Assembly (NCBI RefSeq): GCF_001721045.1 | Contig: NZ_MDER01000002.1 | Location: 62,001-126,000 of the forward strand | Reading direction: 5' to 3' | Source: Paenibacillus nuruki | GTDB taxonomy: Bacteria; Bacillota; Bacilli; Paenibacillales; Paenibacillaceae | DNA: 64,000 nt | Shown here: positions 1 through 8,262 of the stretch, in pieces | Layout: every line of letters begins with the position of its first letter | Numbering within the stretch: position 1 is the stretch's first letter | The notes under the pieces: generated by a model | The model's database searches: none | The model's input: only the letters and a program-made list of their open reading frames with translations | What the model was told of the DNA's origin: nothing | Position numbers and translations under genes: made by a program

Positions 1-1
1 C

Positions 2-907
2 GAGATTACAGTGAATGAACTTATATTGATTTTGACTAATCTAGAAGGTGAAATTATTGCCAAATCGACAGCCTCTCTAGTCAGTCACCAAGTCTCAGAT
101 GTGATTGCGCAATTACAAGCAGAGGTAAATATATTATTGAAGCATCTACCTGATTCGATCCACGGAATTGTAGGTATGGGTGTAGGCGTACCGGGTATGG
201 TGGATGAACAGGGAAATGTATTGTTTGCGCCCAATCTAGGATGGGAAGGTGTGGCTTTGCGGGAGCAATTAGAGCATCTTTTTCAGATTCCGGTGATTGT
301 CGATAATGAAGCGAATGCGGGGGCACTCGGGGAATTACAGTTTGGCGCAGGTAGACAAGCACAACATCTGGTCTATGTCAGTGTAGGCACAGGAATAGGA
401 TCAGGAATTATTATTGAAGGCGAATTGTACAAAGGCTCGCGCGGTTATGCTGGGGAAACAGGGCATATGTCTGTGGAATCTTACGGTCTTCCCTGCTCTT
501 GCGGTAGTCAGGGATGTTGGGAGTTGTATGCTTCTGAGCTTGCTTATGATCATTCGATCAAAGAACCGATTCCGGGTAGTACGACAGCCGATTGGGTCAG
601 ACGTGCTGAATTCGATGAACCGGAATCCCGAGATTTATTTCAGAAAATAGGGGAGTATCTTGGTATCGGGATAACGAATCTGGTCAATGGGTTCAATCCT
701 GAATTAGTCATTATCGGTGGACATATGAGACAAGCAGAACCTTGGATCGATCCTTACCTACAAGAAGTAGTATCCAGACGCACCTTGCCGTATCACCGAC
801 AAAAATTAATGATTCAATATTCTGAATTAGGCGATCAATCGACTGTAATTGGTACAGCGTATATGGCAGTTTCGCAATTTCTAGGTCGGGTCAAAGTATC
901 GATTTAA
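2..907 (+). CDS. ROK family transcriptional regulator, 5' truncated by window edge
   Basis: This is the C-terminal part of a ROK protein (NagC/XylR-type repressor or sugar kinase). The frame is open back to base 2, and the residues before the GTG at 11 (EIT) fit the first strand of the ROK ATPase-like fold, so the gene very probably begins outside the window. Visible motifs are the DNEANAGALGE segment, the phosphate-binding SVGTGIGSGIIIEGEL loop and the zinc motif, here CSCGSQGCWE. These establish ROK membership. Whether an N-terminal winged helix (regulator) or no extra domain (glucokinase type) is present cannot be seen. No terminator is obvious immediately downstream. Confidence 0.85.
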   Translation, partial: EITVNELILILTNLEGEIIAKSTASLVSHQVSDVIAQLQAEVNILLKHLPDSIHGIVGMGVGVPGMVDEQGNVLFAPNLGWEGVALREQLEHLFQIPVIVDNEANAGALGELQFGAGRQAQHLVYVSVGTGIGSGIIIEGELYKGSRGYAGETGHMSVESYGLPCSCGSQGCWELYASELAYDHSIKEPIPGSTTADWVRRAEFDEPESRDLFQKIGEYLGIGITNLVNGFNPELVIIGGHMRQAEPWIDPYLQEVVSRRTLPYHRQKLMIQYSELGDQSTVIGTAYMAVSQFLGRVKVSI

Positions 908-1073
908 TAGAGGTCAGACACATTTTTGATTAATTTTGGTATCAATTGTGAATTATTTATCTTAAATTTGACGTAAATTTGCCTTATTTTAGTGTAAAAT
1001 CAGTTGCTCTTTCGGTCTATAATTTCGTTATGTGTTATGCAACACGAACGAATGTGAAACGGAGAGAGCTACC

Positions 1074-1271
1074 ATGAATCTGTTGGGAACTGCCGACATT
1101 TCGCTGCCTTTTTACGTAATGTTGTTTTTATTTTCTTTTATTATCGTGCCATTAGTCAGCCTGAGTGTGTTTAACTTCTCACAAGCAAGACGCAAACAGG
1201 GCGTTTCCTTTTTGATTGCCGGTTTTGGATTCTTTATGATTTTTCGTGCGGTGACCCAGTTTTTGTTTTAG
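1074..1271 (+). CDS. small two-helix membrane protein, unknown function
   Basis: A 65-residue protein. The ATG at 1074 is chosen because GGAGAG lies about 7 bases upstream; an in-frame longer start at 1032 has no such site. Two hydrophobic segments (about residues 12-33 and 43-62) are separated by a short basic loop (SQARRKQG), so a helical hairpin in the membrane with the loop inside is likely. I do not recognise the family. It stands alone between the ROK gene and a bidirectional terminator. Confidence 0.65.
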   Translation: MNLLGTADISLPFYVMLFLFSFIIVPLVSLSVFNFSQARRKQGVSFLIAGFGFFMIFRAVTQFLF

Positions 1272-1394
1272 ATACCACCTTAGTACTTGAATGAAAAAAA
1301 CTTGAATAAAAAAACGTGATATCTGCTCAAGCAACTAGAGCTCATTTTTTGCACAGTATGATATCTTTCCTTTGTTATTATTGTTGCAGTCAAC

Positions 1395-1440
1395 ATCAAA
1401 AAAACGGCAACCCTTTATCCGGGCTACCGTTTATTTTTTT
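1395..1440. terminator. bidirectional rho-independent terminator
   Basis: AAACGG..CCC at 1402-1413 pairs with GGG..CCGTTT at 1421-1432, with A-runs on one side and a T-run on the other. It serves the small membrane gene (+) and the glutaredoxin-like gene (-). Confidence 0.75.
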
Positions 1441-1447
1441 GCTTATT

Positions 1448-1681
1448 TTATGCTTCTGCTAAAGCTTTGTTGAATTGAGTCATATTCATACCCATGATTT
1501 TGTATTCGCCGATCAATGTGACTGGAACTGCGCGTACACCCATGTTCCAAGCTTCTTCTGCATATTTTTCTTCCAATTCGATATTACGCTCTTCGAACTC
1601 AATACCTTTATCATTCAAAAAACTTTTCACCTGCTTGCAATGTGGGCAGTTTGTACTTGTATAAACGATCGCTTTTTCCAT
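1448..1681 (-). CDS. glutaredoxin family (NrdH-like) redox protein
   Basis: A 77-residue thioredoxin-fold protein with the dithiol motif CPHC at residues 13-16 (TNCPHCKQ) and the cis-proline segment VRAVPVT. Length and motif fit glutaredoxin/NrdH-type proteins, which pass electrons to ribonucleotide reductase or other targets. AAAGGAG precedes the ATG. It lies about 100 bases downstream of trxB on the same strand. NrdH-type proteins are known to be reduced by thioredoxin reductase, so the pair is a plausible reductase/carrier couple; that partnership is inference. Confidence 0.85.
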   Translation of the reverse strand: MEKAIVYTSTNCPHCKQVKSFLNDKGIEFEERNIELEEKYAEEAWNMGVRAVPVTLIGEYKIMGMNMTQFNKALAEA

Positions 1682-1718
1682 AATAATGTAACACTCCTTT
1701 GATTAAATTAGATTATGT

Positions 1719-1750
1719 AGATAGCAGAACATGAAGCGATTCTGCTATCT
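1719..1750 (-). other. intercistronic hairpin between trxB and the glutaredoxin-like gene
   Basis: A perfect 11-bp stem (1719-1729 with 1740-1750) with a 10-base loop. No T-run follows on the minus strand, so it looks more like an RNA stability or processing hairpin than a full terminator. Confidence 0.55.
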
Positions 1751-1783
1751 GTATACGTTATATATGTGAAGTTAGTGTAGATA

Positions 1784-2728
1784 TTAACCCATAACGACTT
1801 CTTGATGTTCCAAAGCTTCAATAAATTTCTCACAGTCCATTGCAGCCATACATCCACTACCTGCTGCTGTAATCGCTTGGCGGTAACGAGTATCTTGCAC
1901 ATCACCACAAGCGAACACGCCTGGAATATTCGTTTCTGAAGTACCTGGATTCGATACGATATAACCATTGGCATCTGTCGTCAATTGATTATTTAAGAAA
2001 CCTGTATTCGGATGGTGACCAATCGCTACGAACACGCCATGTGCAGGAATGATTTCTTCTTGTCCTGTGTTGTTGTTCATCACTTTAAGTCCTGTTACAC
2101 CGCTATCGCCAGCAACGACTTCAAGTGGGTTTTGGTTCAAAGCCCATTCGATTTTGTCATTAGAACGAGCACGATCTTGCATGATTTTGGAAGCACGCAA
2201 TTCTTCGCGACGGTGAACCAGTGTTACTTTAGAAGCAAAACGAGTTAAGAAACTAGCTTCTTCTAGAGCAGAGTCTCCTCCACCGACAACTACGATTTCT
2301 TTACCACGGAAAAAGAATCCATCACACGTTGCGCAAGTACTTACACCGCGTCCGATATTATCTTGTTCGTTAGGAATACCCAAATATTTAGCAGTAGCTC
2401 CTGTGGAAATGATCAATGTCTCCGTTACCAATTCGCCCATGCCTTCGACTTGCAATTTGAACGGACGATCTGCCAAATCTACACTATTGACCCAACCTGT
2501 ACGGAACTCTGCTCCAAAGCGCTCTGCTTGTTTGCGCATGTTGTCCATCAATTCAGGACCCATAATTCCATCAGGGAAGCCCGGGAAATTTTCAACTTCT
2601 GTAGTGGTTGTTAATTGTCCACCCGGTTGTGGTCCTTCGATAATGAGTGGGCTAAGATTAGCACGAGCAAGATAGATAGCGGCTGTAAGTCCAGCAGGAC
2701 CTGTTCCAACAATAATTGATTTATACAT
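1784..2728 (-). CDS. trxB: thioredoxin reductase
   Basis: A 314-residue FAD/NADPH flavoprotein that reduces thioredoxin. N-terminal FAD-binding GTGPAGLTAAIYLARA, the redox-active CATCDGFF motif near residue 135, the NADPH-binding VVVGGGDSALEEA and the C-terminal FAD motif GVFACGDV are all present, and length is typical. The start is MYKSI: a GGAGG lies 7 bases before that ATG and inside the five-codon longer alternative. The glutaredoxin-like gene follows downstream. Confidence 0.96.
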   Translation of the reverse strand: MYKSIIVGTGPAGLTAAIYLARANLSPLIIEGPQPGGQLTTTTEVENFPGFPDGIMGPELMDNMRKQAERFGAEFRTGWVNSVDLADRPFKLQVEGMGELVTETLIISTGATAKYLGIPNEQDNIGRGVSTCATCDGFFFRGKEIVVVGGGDSALEEASFLTRFASKVTLVHRREELRASKIMQDRARSNDKIEWALNQNPLEVVAGDSGVTGLKVMNNNTGQEEIIPAHGVFVAIGHHPNTGFLNNQLTTDANGYIVSNPGTSETNIPGVFACGDVQDTRYRQAITAAGSGCMAAMDCEKFIEALEHQEVVMG

Positions 2729-2934
2729 ATTGAATTCCTCCATATTTTAAGATGAGTATGATCTCCATACTCAAATGATTGAGTATATGATAATAAAATT
2801 AGACATTATAGATAATTTTTACAATTAATTGCATACAATTTATAATCATTCTAAACTACTACCAATTATGAGGAAAATGAAGCTTATAGTCAAATGAAGT
2901 TTTCATGAAGGATACTTTCATTTATAACAAAAAT

Positions 2935-2979
2935 ATAATAAAAAGCCTGCATACTTCAACAATAGAAGTCTGCAAGCTT
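2935..2979 (-). terminator. rho-independent terminator of the SDR gene
   Basis: AAGCCTGCATACTTC (2943-2957) pairs almost completely with GAAGTCTGCAAGCTT (2965-2979), with a T-rich run on the minus strand after the stem. Confidence 0.75.
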
Positions 2980-3005
2980 GGTGTATTAAACCTATAAAAT
3001 GAGGA

Positions 3006-3836
3006 TTAATCTTTATCTAAATGATGATGAATCGTTCCCCAGCCATAGCCTGCTTCTGGAGACATATCTTCAGGCATACCGGGCAAAATCAGACCGCCAT
3101 CTACACGCAAATTAATACCTGTGATATAAGAAGCTTCTTCTGAAGATAACCATGCTACGGCTTCGCCAATATCAGCTGGTGTTCCCATACGACCCAGTGG
3201 AATTTTGCGACCTAGAGGTTCTTTAATCGCATCTTGTTCCAGTCGATTGACCGTAGCCCCCGGGCCTACACAATTCACTCGTATCCCATAAGGAGCAAAT
3301 TCAAGCGCAAATGAAGAGGCTGAGCGAATAAGAGCTGCTTTCATCCCTCCGTAGATACTATCTGTAGGGTAAGCCCGTTCAGCACGAGAAGAAGTAATAA
3401 AGATAATATTGCCTGCAATTTCTTGATCAATCATCGCTTGAGCTGCAAATTTGGAAGCCAGTATCGGTGCACGATAATTCAGATGAATCGAGTGATCCAG
3501 ATTCTTCATTTCCAAATCAAGCAAGGCTGAACCGATCCCTCCACCTGCATTGTTCACCAGTAGATCAATACGTCCGAAATGCTCTAACGTCTGCTTCACA
3601 ATCGATTCCGGCTGATCCGGTTGAGTCAGATCGGTCTGAATGGCAAATGGCTGTGCTCCATAAATATGGGATAATTCTTGAGTAACGTTATCAATATCAT
3701 CCGAGTCTGAATGATAGGTAAGTGCAATCCGATATCCTTTATGAGCAAGTACTTTGGCAATGCCTCGTCCAAGCCCGATCCCTGCTCCAGTAATCAATGC
3801 TACTTTCCGATTGCGATGATGTAGTAATTGAGTCAT
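3006..3836 (-). CDS. SDR family oxidoreductase
   Basis: A 276-residue classical short-chain dehydrogenase. It has the Rossmann nucleotide motif TGAGIGLGRGIA, NNAGGG, a catalytic serine region (FITSSRAE) and YGGMK as the YxxxK catalytic pair. The closing part TGINLRVDGG is typical of glucose 1-dehydrogenase/3-oxoacyl-ACP-reductase-like members. A histidine-containing tail of about 25 residues extends beyond the usual end. The ATG is preceded by AAGGAGG. Substrate cannot be told. It stands alone between two terminators. Confidence 0.88.
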   Translation of the reverse strand: MTQLLHHRNRKVALITGAGIGLGRGIAKVLAHKGYRIALTYHSDSDDIDNVTQELSHIYGAQPFAIQTDLTQPDQPESIVKQTLEHFGRIDLLVNNAGGGIGSALLDLEMKNLDHSIHLNYRAPILASKFAAQAMIDQEIAGNIIFITSSRAERAYPTDSIYGGMKAALIRSASSFALEFAPYGIRVNCVGPGATVNRLEQDAIKEPLGRKIPLGRMGTPADIGEAVAWLSSEEASYITGINLRVDGGLILPGMPEDMSPEAGYGWGTIHHHLDKD

Positions 3837-3961
3837 GATATCCTCCTTCTTGGTATTCCTATCTGCTTCTTCATATAGCTGTTAAGAAGAATTAAACATG
3901 AACTTAAAGTATGAAGCTTATCTATGACGATAGCAATCATTTAATATTTTGCCACATTCTA

Positions 3962-3995
3962 CAAAAAAAACAGCCTTAGGATCAAGGCTGTTCTT
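3962..3995 (-). terminator. rho-independent terminator of the TetR gene
   Basis: Perfect 9-bp stem AACAGCCTT/AAGGCTGTT (3969-3977, 3984-3992) with an 8-base A-run that reads as T on the minus strand. Confidence 0.85.
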
Positions 3996-4027
3996 CAAAA
4001 TATATTTAAAGATGGTAAATAAGATCT

Positions 4028-4591
4028 CTATAACTGTTTAGATAACCCTCTCATAATATAAGGGCGAACAATATCTAACAATAAGTCGGCATGGCTATTC
4101 TTCTCCAACCTAAACCATTGATAAGTAGCACTATAAATTGCTGAACTTGTGATCGCTGCTAGAATCTCTATATACTGATGATTTTCCTTTTCTTTTGATA
4201 ATATATCTTCAATTGTTTTTTGTAGCATACCTTTGATTTGGCTATCTACTAGAGTAGCAATTGATTTGGAATCCAGCCTGCATGTCTGATGAAAATCTAC
4301 AATGTAACGATAAGTAAGCAAGATGATCTGGTCTCCTATTTCTTCTGTCAATGCCTCTGCATGTATTACCTGTTCAGGAATCATCTCTTTGAAAGCTTGC
4401 TCTATAACCTCATCCAGTAGTGCATATTTATCTTCATAATGAGTATAGAATGTAGCACGATTAATCGTAGCTTTTTGAGCAATATCTTTTATCGTTATCG
4501 ACTCAAATTGAATACTCTGCAACAACTCTATGAAAGACTCTCGAATTAACTGTCTTGTACGCAAAACTCTCGGATCTTGTTGTTTTTCCAT
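4028..4591 (-). CDS. TetR/AcrR family transcriptional regulator
   Basis: 187 residues. The N-terminal helix-turn-helix is recognisable (residues about 10-60, ITIKDIAQKATINRATFYTHY, followed by EDKYALLDEV), as in TetR repressors of the DhaS-like kind. The C-terminal ligand domain is not diagnostic. It is transcribed divergently from the ketopantoate-reductase-like gene at 4754, and the 162-base shared region contains an inverted repeat. It is therefore likely to control itself and that gene, which is inference. Confidence 0.88.
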   Translation of the reverse strand: MEKQQDPRVLRTRQLIRESFIELLQSIQFESITIKDIAQKATINRATFYTHYEDKYALLDEVIEQAFKEMIPEQVIHAEALTEEIGDQIILLTYRYIVDFHQTCRLDSKSIATLVDSQIKGMLQKTIEDILSKEKENHQYIEILAAITSSAIYSATYQWFRLEKNSHADLLLDIVRPYIMRGLSKQL

Positions 4592-4629
4592 ATCATGAAC
4601 ACCTTCTTAGACATCAGACTTCAGAATAT

Positions 4630-4643
4630 GTTGTTTATACAAC
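4630..4643. promoter_or_regulatory. inverted repeat, candidate TetR operator
   Basis: GTTGT-TTAT-ACAAC, perfect 5-bp arms, in the tetR-type/oxidoreductase divergent region. Position supports an operator; arms are short, so confidence is modest. Confidence 0.35.
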
Positions 4644-4753
4644 TTTTCACTGCATCTGTCGATTGAAATCATCATTAGACAACACTATTATTTTATCAGA
4701 CAGATATGGCATGAGCAATCTGTAACTATGATTTGCAGAGAGGGAGAATGTAA

Positions 4754-5650
4754 TTGAATATAGCTAAAGATAGAATCTTGATATTTGGCGCTGGCGTGGT
4801 TGGCAGTATATATGCACTTCGATTGGCTCAGTATGGAGTAGATGTTACTGTATTAGCCAGAGGCGAAAGGTTAAAAGATTTACAACACCATGGCTTGCGA
4901 TACAATGACAGCGGAACGATCAAGCACATTTCTATCCCAACGATTGAACAGCTTGCTGACGATGATATTTATGATTTTATCCTTGTTCCTGTACGTTATG
5001 ATCAAGCCGAGTCTGCTCTTGCTGTGCTTAAAAACAACCAGAGCCAAACTATTGTTACCCTGACTAACACTGTTGGATATGATGCGTGGCTTGATCTTGT
5101 TGGTGATCGATTACTGCCGGGGTTCCCGGGTGCAGGCGGAGATCTCAAAAATGGTGTTTTATATGCCCAATTTAGCACTGAAAAGCATCAAGGAACTATT
5201 TTTGGTGAAATAGATGGAACACAAACTGAAAGAGTAACCCAGCTTGCTCAACTTTTCAAATTAGTAGATTTACATTACGATATCCAGTCAAATATTCAGG
5301 CTTTCCATATTTCGCATACTGCCATAGCTATTGCTAATAAGCATTTCTACACCAAGGATGGAATCGTAGATATCGACACTGCAAGAAATGAACAGACATT
5401 ACTCCAGATAGCTACAGCAATCAAACAAAATCTTCGTTTGGTTGAACAAGCTCATATTCCGATTATTCCAGCCGAAACAAAGATATTAACAGAATGGTCA
5501 GATAGCCAAATTATTTCCTTGTACCAGCAGATGCTAAATGATGCTTTTATTATGGATGCTATACTTGGCGATCATGCAGTCAATCAGAAAGCAGAAACCT
5601 TATTATTGCAGGAAGCGTTTAACCAGACATTAGCTAGACAAGTCTATTAA
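4754..5650 (+). CDS. ketopantoate reductase (ApbA/PanE) family oxidoreductase
   Basis: 298 residues starting at TTG, with AGAGGGAG shortly upstream. The N-terminal NAD(P) motif is ILIFGAGVVGSIYALRLA, followed by VTVLARGERLKDLQ, as in the ApbA/PanE N-terminal domain. The C-terminal half is divergent from genuine PanE, so it is probably a family member with another 2-keto substrate rather than the pantothenate enzyme. Its divergent TetR neighbour suggests an inducible role. Confidence 0.78.
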   Translation: MNIAKDRILIFGAGVVGSIYALRLAQYGVDVTVLARGERLKDLQHHGLRYNDSGTIKHISIPTIEQLADDDIYDFILVPVRYDQAESALAVLKNNQSQTIVTLTNTVGYDAWLDLVGDRLLPGFPGAGGDLKNGVLYAQFSTEKHQGTIFGEIDGTQTERVTQLAQLFKLVDLHYDIQSNIQAFHISHTAIAIANKHFYTKDGIVDIDTARNEQTLLQIATAIKQNLRLVEQAHIPIIPAETKILTEWSDSQIISLYQQMLNDAFIMDAILGDHAVNQKAETLLLQEAFNQTLARQVY

Positions 5651-5685
5651 CTCAATAGATTTTCGCCATTTATTTTACATTTATA

Positions 5686-5723
5686 CAAAAAGAACAGCCC
5701 TTGATATACGGCTGTTCTTTCAG
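5686..5723. terminator. bidirectional rho-independent terminator
   Basis: Perfect 9-bp stem AGAACAGCC/GGCTGTTCT (5691-5699, 5710-5718) between convergent genes, flanked by A- and T-runs. It closes the kdu operon on the minus strand. Confidence 0.85.
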
Positions 5724-5757
5724 AGGAGGAAATCGAAAAATGGTAGTCGATCACCTA

Positions 5758-6606
5758 TTAAGATTGTACGTTTTGCCAGATTTGACGCATATATAATGAA
5801 GCTTGTGGAAGGTCTTCTAACGGTACACCTTCCAGTGAAATATCGATATGTGGCTTATACTGCTTAAGCAAGCGGAAAAATAACGGATAATCCAGTATAC
5901 CTGTACCTGCTGTACGATAAGGCTTGCTGCCATCTGGTGCAAAATCAAAATCTTTCGCATGAATCAACAACATACGATCTGCCAACTTTTCAAATGTATC
6001 CCGCAGAAAAGCTTCTTGATTCTCCAGATGTTCTTTTTTCATCATATTGCAAGGATCAAAAAGCATCCCAATCGCTGTTGTAGGAATATCCTCTATTAAT
6101 TGAGTCATTAGCTCAGTCGAGTGAAGCGTATGATCAGCAACAGGTTCTATTGCCATATGTACGCCCCATTTATCGGCTTCTTCTGCTAGTTCAGACATGG
6201 TTTCTTGTAGAACACGCCAACCCACCTCAGCATAACGTTCTGGCTCGGATGCTTGATATGTGGTATATCCGCCTGTTTCTGTAGCGACCATACTACAGCC
6301 AAAGTCACGTGCATATCGCAAATGTTCTTTGAATCGCTCAATACCATGACGACGTTCACTAAGATCAGGATGAACAGGATCAATATAACAACCCAGTACC
6401 GCAATCCGTACGCCCTGACGATCAAACTGTTCAGCAATATGATTCGCAAGCCCCGGGCTTAATCGACCATTAGACGTATCGATATCTGAGATCGCTTTGG
6501 CAAGTGCTAACTGAACCGAAGTGAATCCACCTTCAGATACTTTAGCAGCTAGTTCGGTAAGCGGTAATTGTCCATAGATATGTGCAAGTACTCCTTGTTT
6601 CATCAT
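5758..6606 (-). CDS. sugar phosphate isomerase/epimerase family (TIM barrel)
   Basis: A 282-residue xylose-isomerase-like TIM barrel (AP_endonuc_2 fold). Typical segments are the metal-ligand regions AIEPVADH, MLFDPCNMM, LIHAKDFDF and the late ISLEG strand. The start is placed at the ATG at 6606, 8 bases after AAAGG; a GTG at 6609 is adjacent. It is the last gene of the kduI-regulator-kduD operon, 68 bases after kduD, so a uronate or ketosugar isomerase/epimerase role is likely. Exact reaction unknown. Confidence 0.82.
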   Translation of the reverse strand: MMKQGVLAHIYGQLPLTELAAKVSEGGFTSVQLALAKAISDIDTSNGRLSPGLANHIAEQFDRQGVRIAVLGCYIDPVHPDLSERRHGIERFKEHLRYARDFGCSMVATETGGYTTYQASEPERYAEVGWRVLQETMSELAEEADKWGVHMAIEPVADHTLHSTELMTQLIEDIPTTAIGMLFDPCNMMKKEHLENQEAFLRDTFEKLADRMLLIHAKDFDFAPDGSKPYRTAGTGILDYPLFFRLLKQYKPHIDISLEGVPLEDLPQASLYMRQIWQNVQS

Positions 6607-6674
6607 CACACTGCCTTTCTTGGGTTCATTCTAGCATCTACATTCTGCTGAAATTAATGATGATAAAGTTCCAA

Positions 6675-7427
6675 TTAACGCGCCATCCATCCGCCATCTA
6701 CACAAATAACATGCCCGTTCAGATAATCAGACGCTTTGGATGCCAAAAAGACGACCGGTCCTTGCATATCTGCGGCAGTTCCCCAACGACCGGCTGGTAT
6801 ACGATCTGTAATCGCATCGAATCGCGCAGGATCAGCAACAATCGGTGCTGTATTATCAGTCAACATATAGCCCGGTGCAATCGCATTAATCTGAATCCCT
6901 TTGCTTGCCCATTCATTGGCTAAGGCTTTGGTAATCCCTGCTACACCATGCTTACTTGCGGTATAACCCGGTACATTAATACCACCTTGATACGATAACA
7001 TCGAAGCTACACTGATAATTTTACCGCTTCCTTGCTCAATCATATGGCGACCAACCAATTGAGATAGATAGAACACCGTCTCCAAGTTGATATCAATCAC
7101 ATCTGCAAAATCTTTCCACGGATGTTCAACCGCTGGAGCACGTCGGATAATCCCTGCGTTGTTAACCAGAATATCGATTTTGCCTTTAAAAGCTAACGCC
7201 TGATGGACTACATCTTCTAACGTATCATGCTTGCTTAGATCCGCTTCGATCTCAAGCGCTTCACGTCCTAAAGCTTGTACTTTCTCAACCGTATCTTTAC
7301 TACTCGAATACGAGACCGAGATAATATCTGCGCCTGCTTGAGCAAGCCCTAGTGCCATTCCTTGTCCTAGACCTCCGCTTGATCCCGTCACTAGAGCTAC
7401 TTTACCCGTCAAATCAAAACTATTCAT
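6675..7427 (-). CDS. kduD: 2-dehydro-3-deoxy-D-gluconate 5-dehydrogenase (2-deoxy-D-gluconate 3-dehydrogenase)
   Basis: A 250-residue SDR with TGSSGGLGQGMA, NNAGIIRRAPA, catalytic Ser in ISVASMLSYQGG, YTASK (YxxxK) and the C-terminus GHVICVDGGWMAR, which is characteristic of KduD. It interconverts 2,5-diketo-3-deoxygluconate and 2-keto-3-deoxygluconate in the pathway from unsaturated uronides. The co-operonic kduI supplies its substrate. MNSFDL is chosen as start since the GAGG site abuts the earlier ATG (7439). Confidence 0.93.
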   Translation of the reverse strand: MNSFDLTGKVALVTGSSGGLGQGMALGLAQAGADIISVSYSSSKDTVEKVQALGREALEIEADLSKHDTLEDVVHQALAFKGKIDILVNNAGIIRRAPAVEHPWKDFADVIDINLETVFYLSQLVGRHMIEQGSGKIISVASMLSYQGGINVPGYTASKHGVAGITKALANEWASKGIQINAIAPGYMLTDNTAPIVADPARFDAITDRIPAGRWGTAADMQGPVVFLASKASDYLNGHVICVDGGWMAR

Positions 7428-7462
7428 GAATATAATCATCCTCTCTTCACAAGCGAATTACT

Positions 7463-8218
7463 TTAAGCGATATCCAGTGGAATATTAGATTGTTGGAAAT
7501 GAGCTACTTGCTCGGTAGACAAACCGCTATCGGTAATAATCATATCGAGCTGTTGGCAAGTCGCAAATGTCCATAGTGCAAATTGTCCGAACTTTTGATG
7601 ATCGACCACACCATAGACGTGTTGCGCTGTTTCGACCAATGCTTTTTTGAAAGGAACCAGATCACCGGTATAGATCGACAATCCAAATTCAGGATGAAGA
7701 GCTGTCGATGATACAAATGCTTTGTGAATATTAAGCCCCCGTACATACTCTACCGCCTGCGAACTGATCAACATATTTCGTGTCCGTTCTCCGCCCGGTA
7801 CAACCAACCGTACTTGTTCACGCTTTGCCAGTTCACTTAAGATAAATAGATCATTAGTAACTACGGTTAATGGAAAAGAAGGCAGTCTTTTGGCGATCTC
7901 AAGCGTGGTACTGCCTCCATCTAACGCAATAATATCGTTCGGCTGAATATAGCGAAGAGCTCGCTCTGCGATTTCTGCTTTTTCAGGCATATGCTTAGTA
8001 TTCGTGCCTTGACCGGATAGAATACCATATTGATCATTCTGTGCCAGAACCGCTCCTCCATGAACACGGGTTAATAATCCCATATCTTCAAGCTTGGCTA
8101 AATCTTCGCGAATCGTTTTACCGGTTACATTCATCATCTCACTCAATTGACTAACCGTTACTTCTTGATGAGATATTAATATTTCCATAATGCGCTCATG
8201 ACGCTTTAATGCACTCAT
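7463..8218 (-). CDS. DeoR family transcriptional regulator of the uronate operon
   Basis: 251 residues. It has a DeoR-type N-terminal winged helix (HERIMEILISHQEVTVSQLSE...TIREDLAKLEDMGLLTRVHGGAV) and a C-terminal DeoRC sugar-phosphate sensor domain with ALDGGSTTLEIAKRL and VTNDLFIL. It lies between kduI and kduD with short gaps (44 and 35 bases), so it is very probably the operon's own regulator responding to a phosphorylated pathway intermediate. Ligand is inference. Confidence 0.92.
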   Translation of the reverse strand: MSALKRHERIMEILISHQEVTVSQLSEMMNVTGKTIREDLAKLEDMGLLTRVHGGAVLAQNDQYGILSGQGTNTKHMPEKAEIAERALRYIQPNDIIALDGGSTTLEIAKRLPSFPLTVVTNDLFILSELAKREQVRLVVPGGERTRNMLISSQAVEYVRGLNIHKAFVSSTALHPEFGLSIYTGDLVPFKKALVETAQHVYGVVDHQKFGQFALWTFATCQQLDMIITDSGLSTEQVAHFQQSNIPLDIA

Positions 8219-8262
8219 AATTCCCCCGTCCCTTCCAGTATCATTCCGGAATGGTTTTGGGT

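Noticed and set aside
1475-1702. Reading frame on the plus strand over the glutaredoxin-like gene
   Set aside because: It lacks a ribosome site and its composition (Cys/Phe/His-rich) is that of an antisense shadow of the CPHC protein.
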